A DNA stretch of 58,268 nucleotides, from NCBI GenBank assembly GCA_017461045.1, contig JAFTZJ010000010.1, positions 1 through 58,268 of the forward strand. The letters are read 5' to 3'. Shown here piece by piece: positions 50,731 through 58,268 of the stretch. Positions within the stretch are counted from its first letter, which is position 1. Every line of letters starts with the position of its first letter. A program made the position numbers and the translations under genes. Under the pieces are notes generated by a model. It searched no databases. It saw only the letters and a list, made by a program, of their open reading frames with translations, and was not told the origin of the DNA. The DNA is from Lachnospiraceae bacterium (GTDB lineage Bacteria > Bacillota > Clostridia > Lachnospirales > Lachnospiraceae).

Positions 50731-53700
50731 ATGTCATATCAATACAATCATTCAACTACATATCAATCATATACAGAAGCCAGTCTTCAGCTTGGCATAC
50801 AATCGGACAACCGTTACAACAAAACGGTTGGCAATTCCACAGATGCAAAGAAGAATTCTGCCCTTTCACTGGGTGCGGTTGGTGACATTCTGACCGGAAC
50901 CGTATTGCAGGGTGGCGATTCTCCAATTGTGGAAATGAACGGAACGCCAATCAAGGTACGCTCTGATGCCTTGAAACAAACGCAGAAGGGCGAACAAATT
51001 TATTTACAGATTACGAAGAGTTCTTCCTCTGAAATTACAATGAAGATTGTAGACCAGAAGTCCATTTCGACTGCAACAAGAAATGGTGCAATGCAAACGG
51101 AAATCATGAAAAATACTGCTCAATTCGTAGAGAATTGGAAGCAATATCAAGAGGAACATACACCAAATTCAGAAGCCATGAAAGATGATGCGGATTATGT
51201 ACTTCAAAGCATGACCTCCGAGGAGAAAGCAAAGCTTCGCCAGATGGGTATTGATGTATCCAGTTCGAATCTGACCATGGTAAAAAGCCTACTGGCCCAA
51301 ATGCGTGGCAAGGAGCAAGATGCAGATTTGCAACGTGCCATTGAAGATATCCGTCAGGAAATCCTTATGGCAAATCCGCAGAAAGCTCCGGAGGAATTCC
51401 AGATTACCATTCAGGAAGAAACCTTGCAGATATCAGACGTTACCAAAGAAGCCAATGCATTTCTACCGATTACAGAGGAACAGTCTGTTTATTTAATTCA
51501 GAACAACCTTCCTCTGAACCTGGATAATTTATACAAGGCAGAATATAGTGCCAAGCCAATGCCGGCTAAAGCAGGCATCTCCCAAAATGCTTTTCAGCAG
51601 ATGCAGCCGCAGATTGAACGTTCCATTCAAACCGCCGGCATGGAGGTAAATGATGACACCTTGAATACAGCCCGTTTCCTGTTGGATCACCAGTTACCGG
51701 TGAATACTGATTCCCTGCGTATGATGACCGCCATTCAGGATGTAAATGAAAATGGTTTTTCTTCATCACAAATACTGGAAAATATTACAGATGCTACTGC
51801 GGATGCCGTATCTGACAATCATTTACCAAACAAGCAAGAAACAACGGAAACATTTACTTTTACTTTCGAATATTACCGCCGGACAGAGCTTTACTTCTCT
51901 GCCCCATCCGTAACTGCCAATCAAATCATGGCAGACTTAAATCAGATTACAGATCAGGGATTCCGTGCGTTTAGCGAAACAGGTTTACCATATACCCTGG
52001 AGCAGTTGTCTGCCTTCTGTCAGGCTTACCAACCGGCTGCCATGCAGGCTTCCGGAGAAGGATTATTTGACCCATCTGCATTCCAGTCCGAACACCGTCT
52101 GGAAACAGCAGAATTCACTGCTTTAACCGCCCATCGCCAGTTAGAGGAAATCCGACTGAAAATGACTTGGGAAGCCAGTTACACATTGGCAGCCGAGGAT
52201 ATTCATATTCGTGCAAGAGAATTAACTGAAGTAGTGGATGCACTTCGCAATCAGGAGCGGAATTATTTTGCTAAGCAGTATCAGACACAGGGCATTGAGC
52301 CGACTTCCGATATGATGCGCTTAACGCAGGACACTAATCGCAAGATGCAGGAATTGCCATATTTACCTGCTTCTGCTTTGAGTGCAACCTTATTTTCCGG
52401 TTCCTTTACATTAGAGCGTTTGCACGCACAAGGCACCACAGCAATCAGCGAAATGCATACCAGCATTTCATATACACAGGTGTCCTCTTACGAAACCTTA
52501 ATGACCCGTCCTCGCGGGGATATGGGCGATTCCATTCAGAAAGCATTCCGTAATGTGGATGATATATTAGAGGACATGCAGATTCCTGCTACTGAGGACA
52601 ACCAGCGTGCCGTTCGAATTCTCGGTTATAACCAAATGGAAATCACTACTGAGAATCTGGCACAGGTAAAAGCCGCAGACCAGCAGGTACAAAGCCTAAT
52701 CCGAAACCTACAGCCATCTATGGTTTTAAATCTGGTTCGGGATGGCATCAATCCTCTAAACATGCCGATTGAAGAATTAAATGATTTGATTCAGAACTAT
52801 ATTCATGAAGACGGAATTACTGATGAGGGTAAATACAGCGAATTCTTACAGAAATTAGATCGTAAAAACGGAATTACTCCGGAAGAACGTCAAAGTTATA
52901 TCGGTATTTACCGCCTGTTAGATAAAGTAACAAAGTCCAAAGGAAAAGATATCGGAACCTTGGTTCGCAACGGTCAGGAAATTACGTTGCAGAATCTGTT
53001 AACTGCACATCGCAGTAATCGGGCAACCGGTATGAATACTACTATTGATGAAACCTTTGGCGGTCTCGAAGTAAACAGTGTGGGGACTTCTATTACATCG
53101 CAAATCGAAGAAGCCTTTGCACCGGACGCTTCTAATTCGGAAACAAACTATGCAGAAGCCAATAATGCAACCCCTTCCGATACAGAAGCATCCCCTGTGG
53201 AATCTGCTACGATTCAGTATAACCAACAGTTGACTCAGCAGTTATTTAACCGACTTACTCCGGATTTGATTGCAGAAATGACTCAGCAGGTAGCAACCGG
53301 TATTACTTTGGAAGAATTCTTCGACACTATCCAAGATCAATTAGTAGATGATTTTAACAACGAAGCACCGGAGAATTCCGGCGATGACAAAGTAGCTGAA
53401 CAAGAAATAGACGAAGCACTTATGCAAAGTTTGGATGGTCTTCCGGAAGACACCGGAACCTTTATGAATACCATGAATATCTTCCCGTCATTAACAAACA
53501 TGATGATGTCAGCAGATATTCTCCGCAGAGGCAACCGTACATTCCGGGATACTGCCCGCCTTGGCAAACAGGTTCCGAATCCTTCCCAAGCACCGGCAAA
53601 TGAGCAAAGTGAAAATCGGATTGATAATCAGCTGGAACAGTTGGCAGAACATCTGAATTCAGCAGAAGAAATGGAACAGGCATATGCAGAATTAGAGGCC

Positions 53701-54153
53701 AATATTACCGAAACCGTCCATCAGGCAGATACTACCGGCGCCATTACAGCCATGGATATTCAAGCGCTCAAGCAGGTTCGCTCCGGCTTACGTATTATGC
53801 AGAAAATGAGTCGAAAAGAACAATTTGAAATTCCATTTTCTGTTAATGGACAGTGGAATGTTATGCATTTGTCCATCGTCCAAAACGCAGAAGTAACCGG
53901 ACTGTTGCAGGCAGATGTTCCAACCGAATCTGGAACACTCTCCGCCTCAATCTCTTGGAAAGAATCTCATTGGGAAGGTAACTTCTCATCAGATACCCAG
54001 GAAGGAACGGTTCTGTTGGAACGGAATCAGGCAACCATTTCTGAAGCATTAGCTGCTATGTCTTCTATCGAGGAAGACACACCAACTACCAATGAGATGT
54101 ATCGTATGGCAAAGCAGTTAGTTGTATTGATGAAGCATGTTACAACTGCTTAA
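50731..54153 (+). CDS. large FliK-like/DUF6240-type protein
   Basis: A 1140-residue acidic protein. Near residues 45-100 is GDILTGTVLQGGDSPIVEMNGTPIKVRSDALKQTQKGEQIYLQITK, the beta-rich pattern at the start of FliK-like hook-length proteins. The long middle consists of repeated helix-turn units (NLPLNLDNLYKAEY; HQLPVNTDSLRMM; TGLPYTLEQLSAF; GINPLNMPIEELNDL), suggesting a ruler-like array. The C-terminus (FEIPFSVNGQWNVMHLSIVQNAEVTGLLQADVPTESGTLSASISW) resembles the FliK C-terminal domain. It lies beside no other hook genes. ATG 50731 follows GGAAGGGCAATCT. A sigma-28-like CCGACATA lies upstream but is weak. Confidence 0.7.
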   Translation: MSYQYNHSTTYQSYTEASLQLGIQSDNRYNKTVGNSTDAKKNSALSLGAVGDILTGTVLQGGDSPIVEMNGTPIKVRSDALKQTQKGEQIYLQITKSSSSEITMKIVDQKSISTATRNGAMQTEIMKNTAQFVENWKQYQEEHTPNSEAMKDDADYVLQSMTSEEKAKLRQMGIDVSSSNLTMVKSLLAQMRGKEQDADLQRAIEDIRQEILMANPQKAPEEFQITIQEETLQISDVTKEANAFLPITEEQSVYLIQNNLPLNLDNLYKAEYSAKPMPAKAGISQNAFQQMQPQIERSIQTAGMEVNDDTLNTARFLLDHQLPVNTDSLRMMTAIQDVNENGFSSSQILENITDATADAVSDNHLPNKQETTETFTFTFEYYRRTELYFSAPSVTANQIMADLNQITDQGFRAFSETGLPYTLEQLSAFCQAYQPAAMQASGEGLFDPSAFQSEHRLETAEFTALTAHRQLEEIRLKMTWEASYTLAAEDIHIRARELTEVVDALRNQERNYFAKQYQTQGIEPTSDMMRLTQDTNRKMQELPYLPASALSATLFSGSFTLERLHAQGTTAISEMHTSISYTQVSSYETLMTRPRGDMGDSIQKAFRNVDDILEDMQIPATEDNQRAVRILGYNQMEITTENLAQVKAADQQVQSLIRNLQPSMVLNLVRDGINPLNMPIEELNDLIQNYIHEDGITDEGKYSEFLQKLDRKNGITPEERQSYIGIYRLLDKVTKSKGKDIGTLVRNGQEITLQNLLTAHRSNRATGMNTTIDETFGGLEVNSVGTSITSQIEEAFAPDASNSETNYAEANNATPSDTEASPVESATIQYNQQLTQQLFNRLTPDLIAEMTQQVATGITLEEFFDTIQDQLVDDFNNEAPENSGDDKVAEQEIDEALMQSLDGLPEDTGTFMNTMNIFPSLTNMMMSADILRRGNRTFRDTARLGKQVPNPSQAPANEQSENRIDNQLEQLAEHLNSAEEMEQAYAELEANITETVHQADTTGAITAMDIQALKQVRSGLRIMQKMSRKEQFEIPFSVNGQWNVMHLSIVQNAEVTGLLQADVPTESGTLSASISWKESHWEGNFSSDTQEGTVLLERNQATISEALAAMSSIEEDTPTTNEMYRMAKQLVVLMKHVTTA

Positions 54154-54251
54154 GATTCTTACGTTTTCATTTCACTTAATTCTACATAATAGGAATCAAT
54201 CATAAAATATGGTATATTGTTTTACATAACTTACAAAAGGGAGGAAACAAT

Positions 54252-55799
54252 ATGCCATTTTTAGTTGGACCAATTATTTTTATTGCAGTTGTAGTAATCA
54301 TCTTTTTAGTCGTTCTGTTCTTTACCGGTTATGTAAAGGCTTCACCGGATAAGGCCTACATCATCTCCGGTTTGAGAAAGACTCCAAAGGTCTTAATCGG
54401 TAAGGCCGGAATCAAAATTCCGTTCTTGGAGAAGAAGGACGAGTTGAGCTTACAGTTGATTTCCATTGATGTTAAGACATCCAATGCCGTACCAACTGCT
54501 GATTACATCAATATCAATGTAGATGCAACGGTTAACGTAAAAATCAGCGACAATCCGGAGCGCTTGAAGCTGGCCGCTCAGAACTTCTTGAACAAGAAGA
54601 CCGAGTACATCGCACAGGTTGCAAGAGAGGTTCTGGAAGGTAACGTCCGTGAAATTGTTGGTAAGATGAAGCTGGAGGAAATGGTTTCTGACCGTCAGAA
54701 ATTCGCCAACTTAGTAAAAGAAAATGCAGAGCCGGACCTTGGAGAAATGGGCTTGGACATCATCAGTTTCAACGTTCAGAACTTCGTAGATAACAACGCA
54801 GTTATTGAGAACCTTGGTGTGGATAACATCGTAAAAATCCAAAAGAATGCTGCTATTTCCAGAGCAGAAAGTGAAAAGGAAATCGCAAAAGCAAGAGCTA
54901 TGGCTGAGCAGGAGGCCAACGATGCAAGAGTTGCTTCTGACACCGCCATTGCAGAGCGTCAGAATGAATTAGCAATTAAGAAAGCAGAATTGAAGCGAGA
55001 AGCCGACATTAAGCAGGCGGAAGCTGATGCTGCTTACGAAATCCAGAAAGAGGAACAAAGAAAGACCATCGAAGTAAAATCAGCAGACGCGAACATTGCA
55101 AAGCAGGAAAAAGAAATCCTCTTAAAGCAGAAAGAAGCCGATGTAGAAGCGCAGAAGTTAGATGCTGAGATTAAGAAAAAGGCTGAGGCTGACAAATTCG
55201 CTCGTCAACAGAAGGCAGAAGCTGACCTCTACGAGCGTCAGAAACGCGCAGAAGCTGAGAAATTCGAACGGGAAAAAGAAGCGGAAGCAAAGAAGGTTCA
55301 GGCTGAAGCCGATTTGTTTGCCAAGGCAAAAGAAGCCGAAGGTATCCGCATGGTAGGTGAAGCAGAAGCGAAGGCTATCGAAGCAAAGGGTATTGCTGAG
55401 GCAGAGGCTTTAGAGAAGAAAGCAGAGGCTATGAAGAAGTATGGCCAGGCTGCTATGATGGAAATGATTGTAAATGCTTTACCGGAAATGGCAAAAGCAA
55501 TTGCAGAACCATTATCAACCATCGACAAGGTTACTATTATTGATAGCGGCAATGGTGACACCGGCGTTTCCAGCATGGGCTCTTATGTACCAAATGTACT
55601 GGCTCAGACCATTGAAGCTGTAAAGGAAACCACCGGCTTAGACATTGTTGAAGTTATGAAAGCAAACACATATGATGCCAAGGTAAACCGCAATATTAAC
55701 ATTACCGGCTTGGAAGATGCCGATGCTCAGACTAAGAGTGAGGTTGCTGCGGCTGTAATAAATAGTGTGGCAAGGGAAGACACCACAGGAGCAAAATAG
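54252..55799 (+). CDS. floT: flotillin-like SPFH protein
   Basis: A 515-residue flotillin: one N-terminal membrane segment (residues 4-28), an SPFH domain about 40-200 (LISIDVKTSNAVPTADYININVDATVNVKI), a long Ala/Glu/Lys coiled region with EAEA repeats about 215-410, and a C-terminal oligomerisation domain (AMMEMIVNALPEMAKAIAEPLSTIDKVTIIDSG). Flotillins form membrane scaffolds. ATG 54252 follows AAAGGGAGGAAACAAT. No NfeD-type partner adjoins it. Confidence 0.92.
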   Translation: MPFLVGPIIFIAVVVIIFLVVLFFTGYVKASPDKAYIISGLRKTPKVLIGKAGIKIPFLEKKDELSLQLISIDVKTSNAVPTADYININVDATVNVKISDNPERLKLAAQNFLNKKTEYIAQVAREVLEGNVREIVGKMKLEEMVSDRQKFANLVKENAEPDLGEMGLDIISFNVQNFVDNNAVIENLGVDNIVKIQKNAAISRAESEKEIAKARAMAEQEANDARVASDTAIAERQNELAIKKAELKREADIKQAEADAAYEIQKEEQRKTIEVKSADANIAKQEKEILLKQKEADVEAQKLDAEIKKKAEADKFARQQKAEADLYERQKRAEAEKFEREKEAEAKKVQAEADLFAKAKEAEGIRMVGEAEAKAIEAKGIAEAEALEKKAEAMKKYGQAAMMEMIVNALPEMAKAIAEPLSTIDKVTIIDSGNGDTGVSSMGSYVPNVLAQTIEAVKETTGLDIVEVMKANTYDAKVNRNINITGLEDADAQTKSEVAAAVINSVAREDTTGAK

Positions 55800-55821
55800 G
55801 ACTTATTCAATTCATGAGTAA

Positions 55822-55995
55822 TTTGAACACAATGTTCTACTCCGAAAGGTGCTTGAAAGTGATAGAGATTTAGATAAATATTTTAGAATAATTGTGGACA
55901 CGGATGGTGCCGATTGGACTTTCGTAGTTCCAAATGATTATAAGTTGAAGTTCTTTATCTCAAATATAATTCAAAGAGCAGAAACAACATTTTAG
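55822..55995 (+). pseudogene. 57-codon ORF remnant without start codon
   Basis: From 55822 an open frame reads to TAG at 55993-55995 with no ATG; internal VLESDRDLDKYFRIIVDTDG and DWTFVVPNDYKLKFFISNII look protein-like (charged helix, then hydrophobic strand). It may be the tail of a lost gene such as an orphan immunity gene beside the Rhs locus, or it may be chance. The 549-base space 55800-56348 contains otherwise only a terminator and a palindrome. Confidence 0.35.
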
Positions 55996-56010
55996 TCGTT
56001 TCTGCTCTTT
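55973..56010. terminator. terminator with perfect 13-bp stem
   Basis: AAAGAGCAGAAAC/GTTTCTGCTCTTT (55973-55985 with 55998-56010), then TTT. It ends the flotillin transcript on the plus strand or the remnant ORF. Confidence 0.85.
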
Positions 56011-56018
56011 TTTGCAAT

Positions 56019-56295
56019 TCACTTATTCCGCCTCCACCCTACTACCTACCCCTGTCAACCTAACCGGCGGTTCCAGAACCTCTAAGTGCATGGCGATGCG
56101 TTTTTTGATTGAAGACTGCTCTCATAAACTCGCCTTCCAACTCACTATGGATTGTACGAACCGTCCTTTTATTACGGAAGGCTCAGACATATTCGAGCAG
56201 TCTTCATTCACGCACCGCCTTATGCACTAACAGGTTCTATGCAACCGCCTACACGGTGTGTCAGGGGTAGGTGTAGGGCGGTCGGCGGCAAGTGA
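56019..56295. repeat. 277-base imperfect palindromic element (MITE-like)
   Basis: Both halves pair over nearly the whole length: TCACTT/AAGTGA at the ends, CCTACCCCTG, GGCGGTT, AGAACCT and AGTGCAT blocks within 56046-56090 and their complements at 56219-56270, then GAAGACTGCTC (56111-56121) with GAGCAGTCTTC (56195-56205), and GCCTTCC (56132-56138) with GGAAGGC (56176-56182). It would form one long hairpin. It lies between a terminator and the Rhs immunity gene. A miniature inverted-repeat element or a structured RNA are the main options. Confidence 0.65.
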
Positions 56296-56348
56296 TGATA
56301 TCAAAAGCTTCCGTACCACAATCGATTCATTTCAATTTTTAACTTTGT

Positions 56349-56735
56349 CTATTGATTTTCATAATTAAGCAACTTTTCTCTTAATCCGAGCAATACAGTC
56401 TGATCTGCCCTAAATTTAAACTTTAGCATATTATCCTCATAACTCCCTCCTATTTGACCTATTACATAAAAATTCATGTCATTTTCAAAATAGAATTTCA
56501 AATACGCATCACTTTCACAATCCAAAATCTCTATTTCTCCGTCCAAAGATTGAATCATTTTATCAACAATCTGAATGTATTCTGTAAGTTTATTCTCATT
56601 AATACAAAAACAACAAATTCCAGAAAAACTATTCGTTGAAACAAACACTCTATAAGTAATGTATCCTCCTATAAAATACAATGATTGAATAGATATCATA
56701 CTATTATGTCCTTGATATATCAATTGATTATCCAT
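56349..56735 (-). CDS. putative immunity protein for the Rhs toxin
   Basis: A 128-residue small soluble protein (MDNQLIYQGHNSMISIQSLYFIGGYITYRVFVSTNSFSGICCF...) with alternating beta-rich hydrophobic segments, GEIEILDCESDAYLKFYFENDMNFYVIGQIGG and a C-terminal FRADQTVLLGLREKLLNY. It starts 11 bases after the toxin stop codon, with AAAGGAGTAAAT in front. Position and size fit a cognate immunity protein. Its fold is not recognised with certainty. Confidence 0.65.
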   Translation of the reverse strand: MDNQLIYQGHNSMISIQSLYFIGGYITYRVFVSTNSFSGICCFCINENKLTEYIQIVDKMIQSLDGEIEILDCESDAYLKFYFENDMNFYVIGQIGGSYEDNMLKFKFRADQTVLLGLREKLLNYENQ

Positions 56736-56746
56736 ATTTACTCCTT

Positions 56747-58268
56747 TTATTTGAATTTGAAATCGTCAAACTCACCTGTAATTCTATTATAAACAAAATG
56801 AATTTCTATTCCATTTACATTATTACTCATCTTTATCCATCCTTCTGATGCAGGCCATCTAGGATCATTCATGATAACTGGCCTGTCTAACTGACTCAAA
56901 TCAATAGCTCCTTCCAAAGGATTGGACATAACTTGATTCATTGCCATTTGTTCTTCGAGCGTATTGGGTATCGTTCTACCTGTACTACCTCTCCCTTCAA
57001 CTCTAACTGGATTACCTACTCCTTGTACTGAACTACCACCTTGCACTGATACATGCCCACCTGTTGTTCCAGCATCAGTCACATCACTATTCTTGCCTAC
57101 AGCCTCTGCGGTTTCATCAATATCGTTTTTCTTGCCAAAAATATTGTCAATGAAATCTTTGACTTTTTTGGCACCATCTTCTACCGGCTCTGCTGTTATA
57201 TCGGCTATAGTGTCTGCTCCTTGTGAAAAGCAGGTATCCTGTCTTCCATAGATAAAATCGGCGATTGCTTTTTCAGCCGGTAAGTTTTTAATTATTTTTC
57301 CGGCAATTTTATCTGTGCCAAATCCGACTAATCCTCCTGCACCTCCGATAACTACATCCACTGCTAACGATGTAGGATCCAGTGCATTTGATACAGGATT
57401 CACATGTGGCTCATTTGTAAACCAGTTATACAACAAGCTTTCCGTATAACGAGTTATAGCTCCGTCTACGGTGTTACTAAACGCACTAACCGGAACCTGT
57501 GACAACGGACTTGGTGCAGCAACAGTTAATGCTCCTTCTATTGCTCCTCCTACAAATCCTCCAATTCCACCTGATATACCTCCGATTACGCTGTCTCGAA
57601 ATACAATTCCATAGTTTACGCTTCCAGTTGCTTTTTGTCTCTGGTAGCTTTCTATGGCTCCAGATATCCATCCAGCATTTAGGCCAATGACACCTCCGAC
57701 CATACCTCCGATAACTCCGCCTATCAGCATTCCTGCTATCAGTTGTGGCATATGCCCGCTCTTATCCCCATACATGACAGGATTATTTCCGGTATATCCG
57801 TATCGGTTCTGACTGATTGGTTGTATCAGGCTTCCCAGATAGCTGTCCGGTGTCTGGAAGCGTCCGGCGGCGGTATCGTAGTAACGATAGCGTAGGTACT
57901 GCATGCCGGTTGTCGGATTGGTTTCTTCTCCACGGTAGCCGTAGTAGTTACTTTCGCCTACGTTGCCACTGGTTAGCGTTCCGTATGGGTCGTAGCGGTA
58001 GGTGTTGAGCAGGTCTGCTCTCTGGTTCACTTGTTCCGTTACGCTTCCGGTTCCATCATAGAGGTAGTATGCAGTTGTATCTCCCGTTCCGTAGATTCGC
58101 TGGTTGCCGTAGACATAGTCGGTTAGGACTTGGATTTCTTCGGTTCCGGTAATGCTACTGAATATATTGTCTGTCTTGCTACCACTGACGGTATACTCCG
58201 TTAGGACTTCTGTGTATTCCCGATTGATGTCGTTGACATAGCAGGTCAAGGCATACTCAGTGTTGATG
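56747..58268 (-). CDS. Rhs-repeat protein with variable C-terminal toxin (partial at right edge)
   Basis: The frame is open through the right edge. Residues visible: YD-repeats (TAYYLYDGTGSVTEQVN, LLNTYRYDPYGTL), then the RHS core ending MQYLRYRYYDTAAGRFQTPDSYLG...QNRYGYTGNNPVMYGDKSG. After it a glycine-zipper hydrophobic stretch (GMLIGGVIGGMVGGVIGLNAGW) probably helps membrane entry. The last 75 residues (NTLEEQMAMNQVMSNPLEG...DRPVIMNDPRWPASEGWIKMSNNVNGIEIHFVYNRITGEFDDFKFK) are the variable toxin tip. Rhs/WapA toxins act in contact-dependent competition. I do not know its activity. Confidence 0.85.
   Translation of the reverse strand, partial: INTEYALTCYVNDINREYTEVLTEYTVSGSKTDNIFSSITGTEEIQVLTDYVYGNQRIYGTGDTTAYYLYDGTGSVTEQVNQRADLLNTYRYDPYGTLTSGNVGESNYYGYRGEETNPTTGMQYLRYRYYDTAAGRFQTPDSYLGSLIQPISQNRYGYTGNNPVMYGDKSGHMPQLIAGMLIGGVIGGMVGGVIGLNAGWISGAIESYQRQKATGSVNYGIVFRDSVIGGISGGIGGFVGGAIEGALTVAAPSPLSQVPVSAFSNTVDGAITRYTESLLYNWFTNEPHVNPVSNALDPTSLAVDVVIGGAGGLVGFGTDKIAGKIIKNLPAEKAIADFIYGRQDTCFSQGADTIADITAEPVEDGAKKVKDFIDNIFGKKNDIDETAEAVGKNSDVTDAGTTGGHVSVQGGSSVQGVGNPVRVEGRGSTGRTIPNTLEEQMAMNQVMSNPLEGAIDLSQLDRPVIMNDPRWPASEGWIKMSNNVNGIEIHFVYNRITGEFDDFKFK

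Noticed and set aside
56012-56230. 72-codon plus-strand frame in the palindromic region
   Set aside because: It lies across the left arm of the palindrome, has no ribosome binding site and no recognisable protein pattern.

Overview
The window reads as a chromosomal motility region of a flagellated, low-GC, Gram-positive Clostridia bacterium, most likely a member of the Lachnospiraceae (Roseburia/Agathobacter/Butyrivibrio-like). The reasons are strong AGGAGG-type ribosome binding sites, FliW/CsrA control genes beside flagellin, sigma-28 promoters, a Firmicute-type order of late flagellar genes, and several Lachnospiraceae-flavoured families (long FliK-like protein, Rhs with glycine-zipper tail, ToxN/AbiQ). 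The genus is inference; no rRNA or tRNA gene was seen.

Layout. 1-39 is the 5' end of a gene running out of the window. 194-18490 (all minus strand) is a flagellin glycosylation island of about 18 kb that reads away from the main flagellin gene. It holds a D0-less flagellin homologue, pseudaminic acid genes (pseB, pseF, pseI, a pseH-like acetyltransferase, pseG; no pseC in the window), two Maf/DUF115 glycosyltransferases and a stand-alone copy of a Maf N-terminal-type domain. Embedded in it is a carrier-protein (thiotemplate) module: an amino-acid-type adenylation enzyme, two carrier proteins, two KAS III enzymes, a FabG-like reductase, a metallo-beta-lactamase-fold hydrolase, a pyruvyl-transferase-like protein and a FrhB-like protein whose ferredoxin domain is encoded 1.6 kb away. 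18570-29850 is the late flagellar block: hag, fliT-like, fliS, fliD, flaG, csrA, fliW, flgL, two flgK genes, flgN, flgM. Sigma-28-like promoters precede flgM, flaG and hag, and the hag leader carries a probable CsrA-binding hairpin.

30013-35238 holds a solute:sodium symporter gene inserted between flgM and yvyF, then yvyF, comF and recD2. 35353-38536 is flgJ-like, two rod/hook genes and mreB/mbl, as in the Bacillus mbl-flhO-flhP cluster. 38738-46577 carries an output-less PAS sensor, a coiled-coil DivIVA-like protein, a HIT hydrolase, a divergent FliS-like protein, an HD phosphohydrolase, a small helical protein and a membrane diguanylate cyclase. 46636-48165 is a third, larger flagellin with its own sigma-28 promoter. 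48278-50559 has a hemolysin-III family membrane protein, a nitrilase-family amidase and a type III toxin-antitoxin locus (ToxN plus a short structured RNA). 50731-55799 has a 1140-residue FliK-like protein and a flotillin. The right end has an ORF remnant, a long imperfect palindrome, an immunity-like gene and the C-terminal part of an Rhs toxin running out of the window.

How it fits together. The late flagellar operons build and cap the filament. FliW-CsrA and FlgM-sigma-28 couple flagellin synthesis to assembly. The downstream island makes and attaches a nonulosonic-acid glycan that, from gene content, may carry an extra carrier-protein-derived substituent. That decorated-glycan pathway, with its split ferredoxin/FrhB pair, is the best candidate for an undescribed system here.
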